Source: an uncultured Clostridia bacterium
GTDB lineage: Bacteria > Bacillota > Clostridia > TANB77 > CAG-508
Length of the DNA stretch: 14,445 nt
Direction of reading: 5' to 3'
Assembly (NCBI GenBank): GCA_934130975.1
Contig: CAKOYU010000025.1
Span: forward strand, 1 to 14,445
Below are positions 1 to 7,280 of this stretch, piece by piece. Position 1 is the first letter of the stretch. Every line of letters starts with the position of its first letter. The notes beneath the pieces are model-generated. The model did not search any database. It saw only the letters and a program-made list of their open reading frames with translations, and was not told the DNA's origin. Made by a program: the position numbers and the translations under genes.

Positions 1-70
1 TGAAAGGAGTTGCTTTGCTACAAAGCTAAAGCCTATGTTACTACCGGCATAGCCGGAAGGTTATTCATAC
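1..70 (+). mobile_element. Possible right end of an IS200/IS605-type (tnpB) element
   Basis: Two compact hairpins lie one after the other: GCTTTG-CTA-CAAAGC at 12-26 and a CCGGC-ATA-GCCGG stem at 44-56, extendable to 41-59 with one mismatch. They are followed by TTATTCAT at 61-68. Subterminal palindromes next to a short end motif are typical of the right ends of IS200/IS605 and IS1341-like elements, where they serve as TnpA recognition hairpins and form the 3' part of the TnpB-associated omega RNA. The segment is more GC-rich than its surroundings. Any tnpB would lie off the left edge on the plus strand, so no coding sequence supports the call. It could instead be unrelated intergenic structure downstream of rpsU. 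This is pattern recognition, not a match to a named element. Confidence 0.35.
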
Positions 71-101
71 AAAAAAAATCCCACAATAATTGTGGGATTT
101 T
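71..101 (-). terminator. Rho-independent terminator of rpsU
   Basis: A perfect 12-bp stem (75-86 with 90-101) closes a 3-nt loop. Read on the minus strand it is followed by a run of eight T residues (complement of 71-78). It starts six bases after the rpsU stop codon. The opposite strand also has a short T run, so weak bidirectional action is possible. Confidence 0.93.
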
Positions 102-106
102 ATGTA

Positions 107-277
107 TTAAAATTTTCTTTTTCTTGCTGCCTCTGATTTTTTCTTTCTTTTTACACTTGGTTTTTCATAATGTTCTCTTTTACGAACTTCTTGAAGAACC
201 CCATTTCTTGCACATTGTCTTTTAAATCTTTTTAGTGCGTCTTCTATATTTCCATTATTTACTTTTATCTCTGACAT
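107..277 (-). CDS. rpsU: 30S ribosomal protein bS21
   Basis: This 56-residue basic protein is the small-subunit protein S21, which binds near the 3' end of 16S rRNA and helps start translation. The N-terminal segment (MSEIKVNNGNIEDALKRFKR) and the following QCARNGVLQEVRKREHYEKPS match the S21 family closely. The C-terminus is a Lys/Arg-rich tail (KRKKKSEAARKRKF). Length is normal for Firmicutes, about 55-58 residues. The ATG at 275-277 is preceded by an AGGAGG-type site (rc of 287-295) at about 9 nt. It is monocistronic: a consensus promoter lies at 355-384 and a terminator directly after the stop. In many Firmicutes rpsU sits beside yqeY or the dnaK/dnaG regions; here neither flank shows these genes. 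Confidence 0.95.
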   Translation of the reverse strand: MSEIKVNNGNIEDALKRFKRQCARNGVLQEVRKREHYEKPSVKRKKKSEAARKRKF

Positions 278-354
278 TATTTTATTCCCCTCCTTCCGGC
301 GTTTAAAACACTGTATGCGGGATTTCGTTTGTTCTCATCCTATATACGCTAACC

Positions 355-384
355 ATTATACCTTATTTAATTACAACTTGTCAA
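355..384 (-). promoter_or_regulatory. Sigma-A promoter of rpsU
   Basis: On the minus strand TTGACA (379-384) and TATAAT (355-360) are both perfect consensus, separated by 18 bp. The predicted leader is about 70 nt, ending in the strong rpsU ribosome binding site. The palindromic element at 401-597 ends only 16 bp upstream of the -35 box. Confidence 0.88.
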
Positions 385-400
385 GTCTTTTAACATATTT

Positions 401-597
401 TGTATAATTTGAATGAATTACAATTTATTACTCACAAAAACTATATTTAGAAATTAATAATATATTGTTTTTAATACCTTGGTGTCGCATTCGCTACGCT
501 CATTTGGTCGCTTACGCGGTATTTCAAAACAATATATTATTAATTTTCTAAAATCTATATAATCTATATAAATTGTAATTTCATTCAAATTTATACA
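401..597. repeat. ~197-bp imperfect palindrome, MITE-like
   Basis: The left arm (401-478) and the reverse complement of the right arm (519-597) align over almost their whole length. The outer ~29 bp and inner ~33 bp are nearly identical, and a diverged middle of ~20 bp lies near 430-450 and 551-568. The outer ends are TGTATAA...TTATACA. The centre (479-518) is strikingly GC-rich for this genome and holds two degenerate copies of a TCGCTACGC / TCGCTTACGC motif. The right arm includes the nrdG stop codon at 591-593. Such a structure fits a non-autonomous miniature inverted-repeat element or a long hairpin at the end of the nrdG transcript. I see no clear target-site duplication and no reading frame inside it. 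The stretch 278-590 otherwise contains only the rpsU leader and promoter. Confidence 0.75.
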
Positions 598-1112
598 TCA
601 TATGGTATAACTTTGTGCACTTTTAATGATTCTTGTACATCTATTATTCTTTGGTTTGATGATCCTCTAAATTTCAAACGTAAATCCTTTTTATCTTCTT
701 CAAATTTTCCATCTACTAACACATCTATATAAGACATCAATTCTTTAGTTTCTGACCAATTTTCGAACATATTTGATACTATATCTTCATCAAATTTATA
801 TCCCGTATAACACCAAATATTTTTTTCTGGTAATTCTTCTTTTATTCTTTTTAATAACGGTAATAATCCTTGTTGATTTTGATATTCCAAAGGCTCTCCT
901 CCTAAAAGTGAAAGTCCTGATACATATGGATGTTTTAGTTCATTTATTATTCTTTCTGTTTCTTCTTCTGAAAATTCTTTTCCGTAATTAAAGTCCCATG
1001 CCTGTGCGTTAAAGCAACCTTTGCAGTGATGATTACACCCACTTACAAATAATGACACTCTAACTCCTTGTCCATTTGCTACATCTGCTATTTTTATATC
1101 TGCGTAATTCAT
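591..1112 (-). CDS. nrdG: Anaerobic ribonucleoside-triphosphate reductase activating protein
   Basis: NrdG is a small radical-SAM enzyme. It cleaves S-adenosylmethionine to place the glycyl radical on NrdD, enabling dNTP synthesis without oxygen. The CX3CX2C cluster motif (C26, C30, C33 in SGCNHHCKGCFNAQAWDF) binds the [4Fe-4S] cluster. GGEP at 71-74 is the SAM-binding motif, and WCYTGY (100-105) plus the LVDGKFEEDKKDLRLKFRGSSNQ region (from 132) are typical of NrdG. Length, 173 residues, is normal. The ATG at 1110-1112 has GAGGG at about 6 nt. nrdD, the usual upstream partner, is not in the window; the gene 36 nt upstream encodes an unrelated membrane-anchored protein with which nrdG may be co-transcribed. 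The 3' end lies inside the palindrome at 401-597. Confidence 0.95.
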   Translation of the reverse strand: MNYADIKIADVANGQGVRVSLFVSGCNHHCKGCFNAQAWDFNYGKEFSEEETERIINELKHPYVSGLSLLGGEPLEYQNQQGLLPLLKRIKEELPEKNIWCYTGYKFDEDIVSNMFENWSETKELMSYIDVLVDGKFEEDKKDLRLKFRGSSNQRIIDVQESLKVHKVIPYDV

Positions 1113-1148
1113 TTTGTTCCCTCTCTTACATTAATTTTTTCAATTTGA

Positions 1149-2870
1149 TTAATATATTAAATTTACATATTTGCTATAATCTGCCCATTTCGTATATGTA
1201 GATGCTCTTTCTCTTCCAAGTGCAGTATAAAATGCTTGTTTTAATTCATTACTTTGTCCATTTACATATTCATATATATCATCATATGTATTAACATTAT
1301 TCTGCATTACTACACTATTATATGATGCATTATTATTTGTAAGTGGATAATAGTAAAATCTCTTCGTTCCATCACTGCTAATTAAAGTTCCTCTTTCAAA
1401 TTCAACATTTATCCTTCCTGCACTTTTAACCTTACTTTCACCACTAGCATAATCACCTGCATCAATCTCAATCTTTCCATTTCCTTCGTTACTTAATCCA
1501 TAATCACCTATTTTAAAATATTGCCTTTGGTTATTATCTGTGTTTTTTCCTAATATATATATATTATTCTCAAGAACAACTTCTTTACTCTCAGAGTTAG
1601 TAACTATTGAATATCCATTATATATCTTTCCACCTATTGGTAAGCCTTGTAAAAAGCTTATTAATGATATATTATGTATTATACTATCCCATTCTTCTTC
1701 GCTTAATTTAGGCATTTGGAATACATTATCACTAGCTCCTGAATAAGTATTATAATTCGCTATTGCTATTGCTAAATTCACTTCTATTTTATGCCTAATT
1801 ATAGCAAGTCTATGCTCATTAAAATTAGATGATTCATTTTCTATATTTTTATTGTAATTAGTAGTATTATTAAAATCAAATATTGTATTGTTATTATTTT
1901 CCCATATTTTATGTTCTGTTACATTTCCTTCTGAATCTACATCTGTATCTATTGCATCACTATATTTTAAGTTTTCTAATCCACTTGACTTAAACCAGTC
2001 CGAAAATTCTTTTGCATCTTTATAATATTTTTGTGCTAATGCATTATTTTGAATACCTGATCTCCATTGATTATATTCGTTTTGTCCCGCACTACTTTGT
2101 ATTGTTAAAGTTGTATCATTTAAACGAGCTCTTATTACATTACTTCGTTGATCCCAATAATAAGTAGTTCCATTTAATTTTATACATTGCATAATATTAT
2201 TACTATTTCCAGAGCCTCCATCATATAATGGCAAATATTGTTTAACATTTTCTTTTTCAATCTCAACTCCATTATATTTAACGTCGTCTCCTGAAACAGT
2301 AATATTATCTATTAAATATCCCTCTTTGTTGACATATTCATTACCAATTGTACCTTGTACAGAGACATGATTATCTAGAGCATATGTTATTACAACATCC
2401 ATATTACCATTACTTGTTTTATATTTACAACTATATGAAATATATGGTTTTAATCCATACTGTCCTTCTCCACTTCCATCCTTAATGGTTCCATCTTCAT
2501 TTGCGATGTTCTTATATGGTGAATAAATATAAAAACCATCATAAAGTGTATATACTAAAGCTGGTACATATCTATCTACTGCATCATTAGAATATCCAGC
2601 TAATGAAAACATTGATTTTATTGAATTTCTAAAAGTAGAAACTGATGCTTCCAAATCTCTTGTTTTTGAATTGGTCAGTTCTGATGTTGCACTACTTGTA
2701 GTATTTATCTGAAATGCCCTTATTGCATCATAAGTAGCTGATGTTAACTTTCCATCATATAATGTTTGTGTATTTACTGTTTGTATTTGATATTGCGTAT
2801 ATATTGATATTACTAACGATATTGGGATTATTATTATTATAAAAATTATTGCCAAATCTTGAACCTTCAT
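1149..2870 (-). CDS. Membrane-anchored extracytoplasmic protein, unknown function
   Basis: A 573-residue protein I cannot assign to a family. Residues 1-6 are a short charged start, and 7-24 form one very hydrophobic helix (IIFIIIIIPISLVISIY). A likely helical stretch (about 25-105) follows and then a long Asn/Ser/Tyr/Thr-rich region, so the bulk is probably outside the membrane with an N-terminal anchor. The layout resembles pseudopilin or TadE/TadG-like proteins, but no prepilin cleavage site with Glu5 and no sortase LPXTG motif is visible. Only two cysteines occur (148 and 229), and LVYTLYDGFYIYSPY at 105-119 looks like a conserved core. The ATG at 2868-2870 has GAGGA at about 7 nt. A TTGACA box lies upstream, and nrdG follows 36 nt downstream. 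No secretion or pilus-assembly gene is nearby. Being a real gene is very likely; any function is inference. Confidence 0.85.
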   Translation of the reverse strand: MKVQDLAIIFIIIIIPISLVISIYTQYQIQTVNTQTLYDGKLTSATYDAIRAFQINTTSSATSELTNSKTRDLEASVSTFRNSIKSMFSLAGYSNDAVDRYVPALVYTLYDGFYIYSPYKNIANEDGTIKDGSGEGQYGLKPYISYSCKYKTSNGNMDVVITYALDNHVSVQGTIGNEYVNKEGYLIDNITVSGDDVKYNGVEIEKENVKQYLPLYDGGSGNSNNIMQCIKLNGTTYYWDQRSNVIRARLNDTTLTIQSSAGQNEYNQWRSGIQNNALAQKYYKDAKEFSDWFKSSGLENLKYSDAIDTDVDSEGNVTEHKIWENNNNTIFDFNNTTNYNKNIENESSNFNEHRLAIIRHKIEVNLAIAIANYNTYSGASDNVFQMPKLSEEEWDSIIHNISLISFLQGLPIGGKIYNGYSIVTNSESKEVVLENNIYILGKNTDNNQRQYFKIGDYGLSNEGNGKIEIDAGDYASGESKVKSAGRINVEFERGTLISSDGTKRFYYYPLTNNNASYNSVVMQNNVNTYDDIYEYVNGQSNELKQAFYTALGRERASTYTKWADYSKYVNLIY

Positions 2871-2904
2871 ATGTATTCCTCACTTTTTTTCTTTTTGTTT
2901 CATA

Positions 2905-2940
2905 TATAATATAATTACTACATTTATTGATTTTTGTCAA
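2905..2940 (-). promoter_or_regulatory. Probable promoter of the 573-residue membrane protein gene
   Basis: A perfect minus-strand TTGACA lies at 2935-2940. The AT-rich stretch downstream (2902-2917) offers several weak -10 candidates: TAATTA at 17 bp, ATTATA at 19 bp and TATATT at 21 bp. None is ideal, so the exact -10 is uncertain. It lies just downstream of the ftsH terminator. Confidence 0.5.
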
Positions 2941-2975
2941 TAGATAAAATTGGTACAAAAACACAATAAACGCAG

Positions 2976-3002
2976 AAAAAGAGCGTATTTAAACGCCCTT
3001 TT
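2976..3002 (-). terminator. Rho-independent terminator of ftsH
   Basis: A ten-pair stem (2977-2986 with 2993-3002, one G-U pair on the minus-strand RNA) closes a 6-nt loop. It ends in a run of five U residues that also forms part of the stem. The right-hand arm begins inside the ftsH stop codon (3001-3003). Confidence 0.82.
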
Positions 3003-4803
3003 ATTCTTCAAAAATTTTATCGAATTCTGCACCTTCGATTTTTTCTTTTTCAAGCAATATACTTGCAACTGCATGTAATTTGTCTACATGTTCACTTAAT
3101 ATTGTTCTAGCTCTGTTGTATGCTGTATCAACTATTCTTTTTACTTCTTCATCTATTACATTTGCTGTTTCTTCTGAATAGTCTTTTGTTTGAGCAAAGT
3201 CTCTTCCTAAAAATACTTCTCCTTGACCTCCACCAAACATTATGGCTCCAACTCTCTCACTCATACCATATTTTGTAACCATGTTCCTTGCTATTTGAGA
3301 TGCTCTTTCTATGTCATTGCTTGCACCTGTTGATATATCATTTAATATAAGTGCTTCTGCAACTCTACCACCAAGTAATGAAACTATATTTTCTTCCATT
3401 TCTGTTTTTGACATAAATGATTTATCTTCTGTTGGTCTATACATTGTATATCCACCAGCCATACCACGTGGTACAATAGAAATTTGATGTACTGGATCTT
3501 GTGTTGATAAGTATCTACTTACAACTGCATGACCTGCTTCGTGATATGCTACTAATCTATTTTCTTTTTCGCTTCTTACTCTTGTTTTCTTTTCAGGTCC
3601 CATAGTTACTTTTACCATGGCATCTTCTATTTCTTTCATTCCTATTTCTTTGTAATTTCTTCTAGCTGCTAATAATGCTGCTTCATTTAATACATTCTCT
3701 AAATCTGCTCCTGCAAATCCTGATGTATTTTTTGCTATTACTTTTAAATCTACTTCATCTGATAATTTTTTCTTACGTGCATGTACTTCCAATATTTGCT
3801 CTCTTGCTTTTACGTCTGGACTTCCTACTACTATTTGTCTATCAAATCTTCCTGCTCTTAATAATGCTTTATCTAATACATCTGGTCTATTTGTTGCTGC
3901 TAATATAATTACACCTTCATTATCTGAGAAACCATCCATTTCTACTAATAATTGGTTTAATGTTTGCTCTCTTTCATCATGTCCTCCACCTAAACCAGCT
4001 CCTCTTTGTCTACCAACTGCATCAATTTCGTCTATGAATATTATACATGGTGCATTTTTCTTTGCTTGTTCAAATAAGTCTCTTACTCTTGAGGCACCAA
4101 CACCAACAAACATTTCTACGAAGTCTGAACCACTTATTGAATAAAATGGTACTCCTGCTTCTCCTGCTACTGCTTTTGCTAATAATGTTTTACCTGTACC
4201 AGGTTGACCTACTAACAATACTCCTTTAGGGATTCTTGCTCCCATGTCTGTAAATTTCTTTGGATTTTTTAAGAATTCTACAATTTCTTCTAATTCTTCT
4301 TTTTCTTCATCTACACCTGCAACATCATCAAATGTTACTCTATTTTTTTCTCCTGCATTTACTAATCTAGCCTTACTTTTTCCGAATGTCATATTTTTTG
4401 TTCCACCTTGATTGTTTCCACTCATCATCATAAACCAGAATATAAAGAAGATAATCAATAATCCAAATGGTGTTATTAAACTTAATATTGTAATCCATAT
4501 TGATTCTTTTGCTTCATCTAAAGTAAAGTCTCCCGCTTTTAGATATTCTTCTGTATATGTCATAAAACTATCTAAGCTTGGTATATTTACTTCTTTTTCA
4601 GCTTTAGCATTTTTCATTTTTACTGTTGCAGAATTTCCACTAGATGAAATTTCTATACTTTCTACTTCTTTATTAGCAATACTTGTTACTAATTCCGAAT
4701 ATGTCATTTTTGAACTACTATTTTCCATTATTGATGATAATAGTACTATTACTATTACTCCTATTATTAGCCACATTGCTAATGTCTTTATTCCTTTTTT
4801 CAT
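3001..4803 (-). CDS. ftsH: ATP-dependent zinc metalloprotease FtsH
   Basis: FtsH is a membrane-bound hexameric AAA+ protease that extracts and degrades misfolded membrane proteins and selected regulators. Domains in order: transmembrane helix about 9-24, a short external domain, a second helix about 103-127, the AAA+ ATPase (Walker A GQPGTGKT 199-206, pore motif MFVGVGA 231-237, Walker B IIFIDEID 254-261, second region of homology ending in RAGRFDR 316-322) and the M41 peptidase. The peptidase has zinc site HEAGH at 421-425 and the third ligand Asp497 in TGASNDIERA. All catalytic residues are intact. Length, 600 residues, is slightly shorter than E. coli FtsH (about 645), as the C-terminal tail is short. 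The ATG at 4801-4803 has AGGAGG six bases upstream. It has its own promoter, 145 bp downstream of tilS. Confidence 0.98.
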   Translation of the reverse strand: MKKGIKTLAMWLIIGVIVIVLLSSIMENSSSKMTYSELVTSIANKEVESIEISSSGNSATVKMKNAKAEKEVNIPSLDSFMTYTEEYLKAGDFTLDEAKESIWITILSLITPFGLLIIFFIFWFMMMSGNNQGGTKNMTFGKSKARLVNAGEKNRVTFDDVAGVDEEKEELEEIVEFLKNPKKFTDMGARIPKGVLLVGQPGTGKTLLAKAVAGEAGVPFYSISGSDFVEMFVGVGASRVRDLFEQAKKNAPCIIFIDEIDAVGRQRGAGLGGGHDEREQTLNQLLVEMDGFSDNEGVIILAATNRPDVLDKALLRAGRFDRQIVVGSPDVKAREQILEVHARKKKLSDEVDLKVIAKNTSGFAGADLENVLNEAALLAARRNYKEIGMKEIEDAMVKVTMGPEKKTRVRSEKENRLVAYHEAGHAVVSRYLSTQDPVHQISIVPRGMAGGYTMYRPTEDKSFMSKTEMEENIVSLLGGRVAEALILNDISTGASNDIERASQIARNMVTKYGMSERVGAIMFGGGQGEVFLGRDFAQTKDYSEETANVIDEEVKRIVDTAYNRARTILSEHVDKLHAVASILLEKEKIEGAEFDKIFEE

Positions 4804-4834
4804 TTAAGTCCTCCTATTTTTATTATCTTTTGCA

Positions 4835-4863
4835 ACTATAACATACCTTTTTTATTTTTTCAA
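4835..4863 (-). promoter_or_regulatory. Sigma-A promoter of ftsH
   Basis: Minus-strand TTGAAA (4858-4863) and TATAGT (4835-4840) are separated by 17 bp, each one mismatch from consensus. They lie about 30 bp before the ftsH start codon. I see no clear terminator between tilS and this promoter, so read-through from the tilS operon may add to ftsH expression. Confidence 0.65.
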
Positions 4864-4947
4864 TAGTTTTTGGGTGACTTTTTTGTGTCCTTTTCGTTAC
4901 AGTTTTCTAGGTTTTCTTGCGGATTTTAATTTTACAAGTCAATTTTG

Positions 4948-5937
4948 TCAGTTCATTTTTATAAAAAATATTTTTTTGTCTTTTACTAATATTTTTAGAT
5001 TTTTATTTGGTGTTAAATACTTATTTCCTATATTATTAGTACATAATTTTATAATATCTTCTATATGAATCTTTTCAATCCTATCTGTTGAGCCATTTAA
5101 CTCTTTTATTGTTTTTAGAACTAATCTTTTTTGTATTACATTTTCTTGTTGGTTAAATTCTTTTAATTTTAATATTATTTGTTTATCTGATTTTTCTATT
5201 AGCAATTTATTGTATATTTTTTGAGTTTGCAAATCAATATAGTTACTCTCATCCGTAGCAACTTCTGATAATCTACTTAGTGTTTGAATAATATTCGGAT
5301 TAAACTCCTTTTTAATGTACGGAATAACAATATTTCGAATTTTATTTCTTGTATATTCATTTTCGAAATTTGTTTTATCAATTCTAGGTTGTAGTTTTCT
5401 ATCTTCACAATATTGTTCTATTTCTTGACGTTCACATTCTATAAGAGGTCTTATATATTTATTATCTCTTATCGGTTCTATTCCTTTTAGTCCTGAAAGT
5501 CCACTTCCCCTAAGCAAATGCATTATAATAGTTTCGATTTTGTCATTTTTATTATGAGCAATTGCTATTTTATTTGAACCTGTTTTTTGTAAAACTTCTT
5601 CAAAAAAATCATAACGAACTTTACGTCCAGCTTCTTCTGTTCCTATTTTTTTATCATTTGCTATTTTCTGTACATCCGCTCTTTTAACAAAAAATTCTAT
5701 ATTATGTTTTAGGCAATAATTTTGCACATATTTTTCATCATCTATAGCTTCTTCTCTAATCATATGATTAATATGTGCAACATATATTTCAAAGTTGATA
5801 TTTTTTTCTTCTTTTAATTCTCTCATCATATCAAGCATACACATAGAATCTGGTCCACCTGACACTCCTAAAACAATTTTATCTCCATCTTGTATTAAAT
5901 CTGTCAAAAGAGTCGGTTCTTTTTGATAACTAATCAT
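4948..5937 (-). CDS. tilS: tRNA(Ile)-lysidine synthetase
   Basis: TilS attaches lysine to C34 of the CAU-anticodon tRNA-Ile, so that it reads AUA and is charged with isoleucine; the step is essential and consumes ATP. The PP-loop SGGPDS is at residues 26-31. Other family motifs follow: VAHINHMIREEA (54-65), GTEEAGRKVRYDFF (99-112), the AHNKND...LLRGSGLSGLKGI segment (127-152) and NEYTRNKIRN (193-202). The protein has 329 residues, against about 430-470 in E. coli and B. subtilis. The usual C-terminal tRNA-binding domain appears reduced or absent, as in short TilS forms such as that of Aquifex. A TTG one codon upstream (5938-5940) is an alternative start, but the ATG is preferred because GAGGAG at 5943-5948 then sits 5 nt away. 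The start overlaps the dnaB stop by 8 nt, indicating translational coupling. Confidence 0.93.
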   Translation of the reverse strand: MISYQKEPTLLTDLIQDGDKIVLGVSGGPDSMCMLDMMRELKEEKNINFEIYVAHINHMIREEAIDDEKYVQNYCLKHNIEFFVKRADVQKIANDKKIGTEEAGRKVRYDFFEEVLQKTGSNKIAIAHNKNDKIETIIMHLLRGSGLSGLKGIEPIRDNKYIRPLIECERQEIEQYCEDRKLQPRIDKTNFENEYTRNKIRNIVIPYIKKEFNPNIIQTLSRLSEVATDESNYIDLQTQKIYNKLLIEKSDKQIILKLKEFNQQENVIQKRLVLKTIKELNGSTDRIEKIHIEDIIKLCTNNIGNKYLTPNKNLKILVKDKKIFFIKMN

Positions 5938-7261
5938 CAAATCTCCTCTCTAAGTTTACAAACTTCGTATATTGTCCCATCCACAATAATTCTACAGTTC
6001 CAGTTTGTCCACCTCTCTGCTTTGCTATTATTACTTCTGCAATATCTTTCTTTTCACTCTCTTTATTATAATAATCATCTCTATATAAAAACATTACAAT
6101 ATCGGCATCCTGCTCTATTGATCCAGATTCACGCAAATCTGATAACATTGGTCTATGATCTGGCCTTTGTTCTACTGCTCTGGATAGCTGTGATAATGCT
6201 ATTACTGGTACATTTATCTCTTTTGCTAATATTTTTAATGACCTACTTATTTCTGCAATCTCTTGCTCTCTGCTTCCTGCTCTTTTACTTCCTTGTACTA
6301 ACTGCAAATAATCTATTACGACTAATCCAATTCCTTTATCTATTGATAATTTTCTACATTTTGTTCTTATCTCTGTTACAGATATTCCTGGTGTATCATC
6401 TATATAAATTTCTGCTTCTGATAATGGTCCTATCGCTCCTGCAAGTTTTACCCAATCATCTTCCCCTAATTTTCCTGTTCTTACTTTGTTACTATCTACC
6501 ATTGCCTCACTACATAGAATTCTGTTTACTAATTGATCTTTTGACATCTCTAGGCTAAATATTGCAACTGGTGCATTTCCTCTTAATGCAGCATTTGTTG
6601 CTAAATTTAATGCAAAAGCCGTTTTTCCCATTGCTGGTCTTGCTGCAATTAAAATCAGTTCTGAACCATGCAATCCTGCTGTTTTATAGTCCAACTCCGC
6701 AAATCCTGTTGGAACACCAGTTATATGCTGTTTTCTATTATATAACTCTTCTAGTTTCGTAAAACTTTCTACTAATACATCTTTTATTGGAGTATATCCT
6801 TTTTGATTTTTACTTTGCATTAAATCAAAAATTCTTTTTTCTGCTCCGTCCATGATGTCTTCTACATCTTCGGCAGGATCATATCCTAATTCTATAATTT
6901 CATTTGCTGTTTTTATAAGATTTCTTAGTATAGATTTTTCCTCTACTATTTTTATGTATTTTTGTACATTGGCTGTAGTTGGAACTTTATCTGGCAAACT
7001 TGCTAAATAATCGAATCCACCAACTTGCTCAAATTTTCCCATAGATTCTAATTCATCTTTCAATGTAATAATATCTATTGGTTCAGATTTATTATATAAA
7101 TTTACAATTGCTTGATATATTGCTCTATTGTCTTCTCTATAAAAAGCCTCTTCTTTTAATACTTCTATTGCTGCATTTACTGCTTCTCTATCTGTAAGCA
7201 TACTTCCTAAAACTGCTTGCTCTGCATCTATATCATGTGGTGGTATTTTTGCTAGTTCCAT
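5930..7261 (-). CDS. dnaB: Replicative DNA helicase DnaB (DnaC of Bacillus)
   Basis: This hexameric 5'-3' helicase unwinds DNA at the replication fork and contacts primase and the loader. The N-terminal domain (about 1-110) carries the family start PPHDIDAEQAVLGSML. A linker of about 110-180 follows, then the RecA-like C-terminal domain: Walker A RPAMGKT (208-214), Walker B LVVIDYLQL (313-321), the SQLSRAVEQRPDHRPMLSDLRESG block (357-380) and the terminal AKQRGGQTG segment (413-421) with an arginine-finger region. Length, 443 residues, is standard and no intein is present. The ATG at 7259-7261 has an AAAGGAAA site at about 9 nt, in the 19-nt gap after rplI. The gene follows gdpP and rplI as in Bacillus subtilis (yybT-rplI-dnaC). 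Confidence 0.98.
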   Translation of the reverse strand: MELAKIPPHDIDAEQAVLGSMLTDREAVNAAIEVLKEEAFYREDNRAIYQAIVNLYNKSEPIDIITLKDELESMGKFEQVGGFDYLASLPDKVPTTANVQKYIKIVEEKSILRNLIKTANEIIELGYDPAEDVEDIMDGAEKRIFDLMQSKNQKGYTPIKDVLVESFTKLEELYNRKQHITGVPTGFAELDYKTAGLHGSELILIAARPAMGKTAFALNLATNAALRGNAPVAIFSLEMSKDQLVNRILCSEAMVDSNKVRTGKLGEDDWVKLAGAIGPLSEAEIYIDDTPGISVTEIRTKCRKLSIDKGIGLVVIDYLQLVQGSKRAGSREQEIAEISRSLKILAKEINVPVIALSQLSRAVEQRPDHRPMLSDLRESGSIEQDADIVMFLYRDDYYNKESEKKDIAEVIIAKQRGGQTGTVELLWMGQYTKFVNLERRFDD

Positions 7262-7280
7262 TTCGAGTCATTTCCTTTCG

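Noticed and set aside
10..225. Plus-strand 71-codon open frame over the rpsU terminator and gene
   Set aside because: It runs through the terminator hairpin and antisense to rpsU, which is clearly real on the minus strand.
52..300. The same 9-bp string GCCGGAAGG on the plus strand at 52-60 and in the rpsU leader on the minus strand (292-300)
   Set aside because: The two RNAs would be same-sense rather than complementary, and one is part of a hairpin while the other is part of the ribosome binding site; probably coincidence.
2755..2964. 69-codon minus-strand frame overlapping the start of the 573-residue gene
   Set aside because: It covers the promoter and RBS of the larger gene in another frame, with Asn/Ile-rich noise and no start signals.
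4412..4807. 131-codon plus-strand open frame antisense to the ftsH N-terminus
   Set aside because: It mirrors the ftsH membrane segments and has no initiation signals.
5938..5940. TTG as the tilS start codon
   Set aside because: It would leave only about 2 nt to the GAGGAG site; the next codon, ATG at 5935-5937, has a normal 5-nt spacing.
5923..6558. 211-codon plus-strand open frame antisense to dnaB
   Set aside because: A Leu-rich translation opposite an unmistakable, fully conserved dnaB, with no promoter or RBS; a composition artefact.
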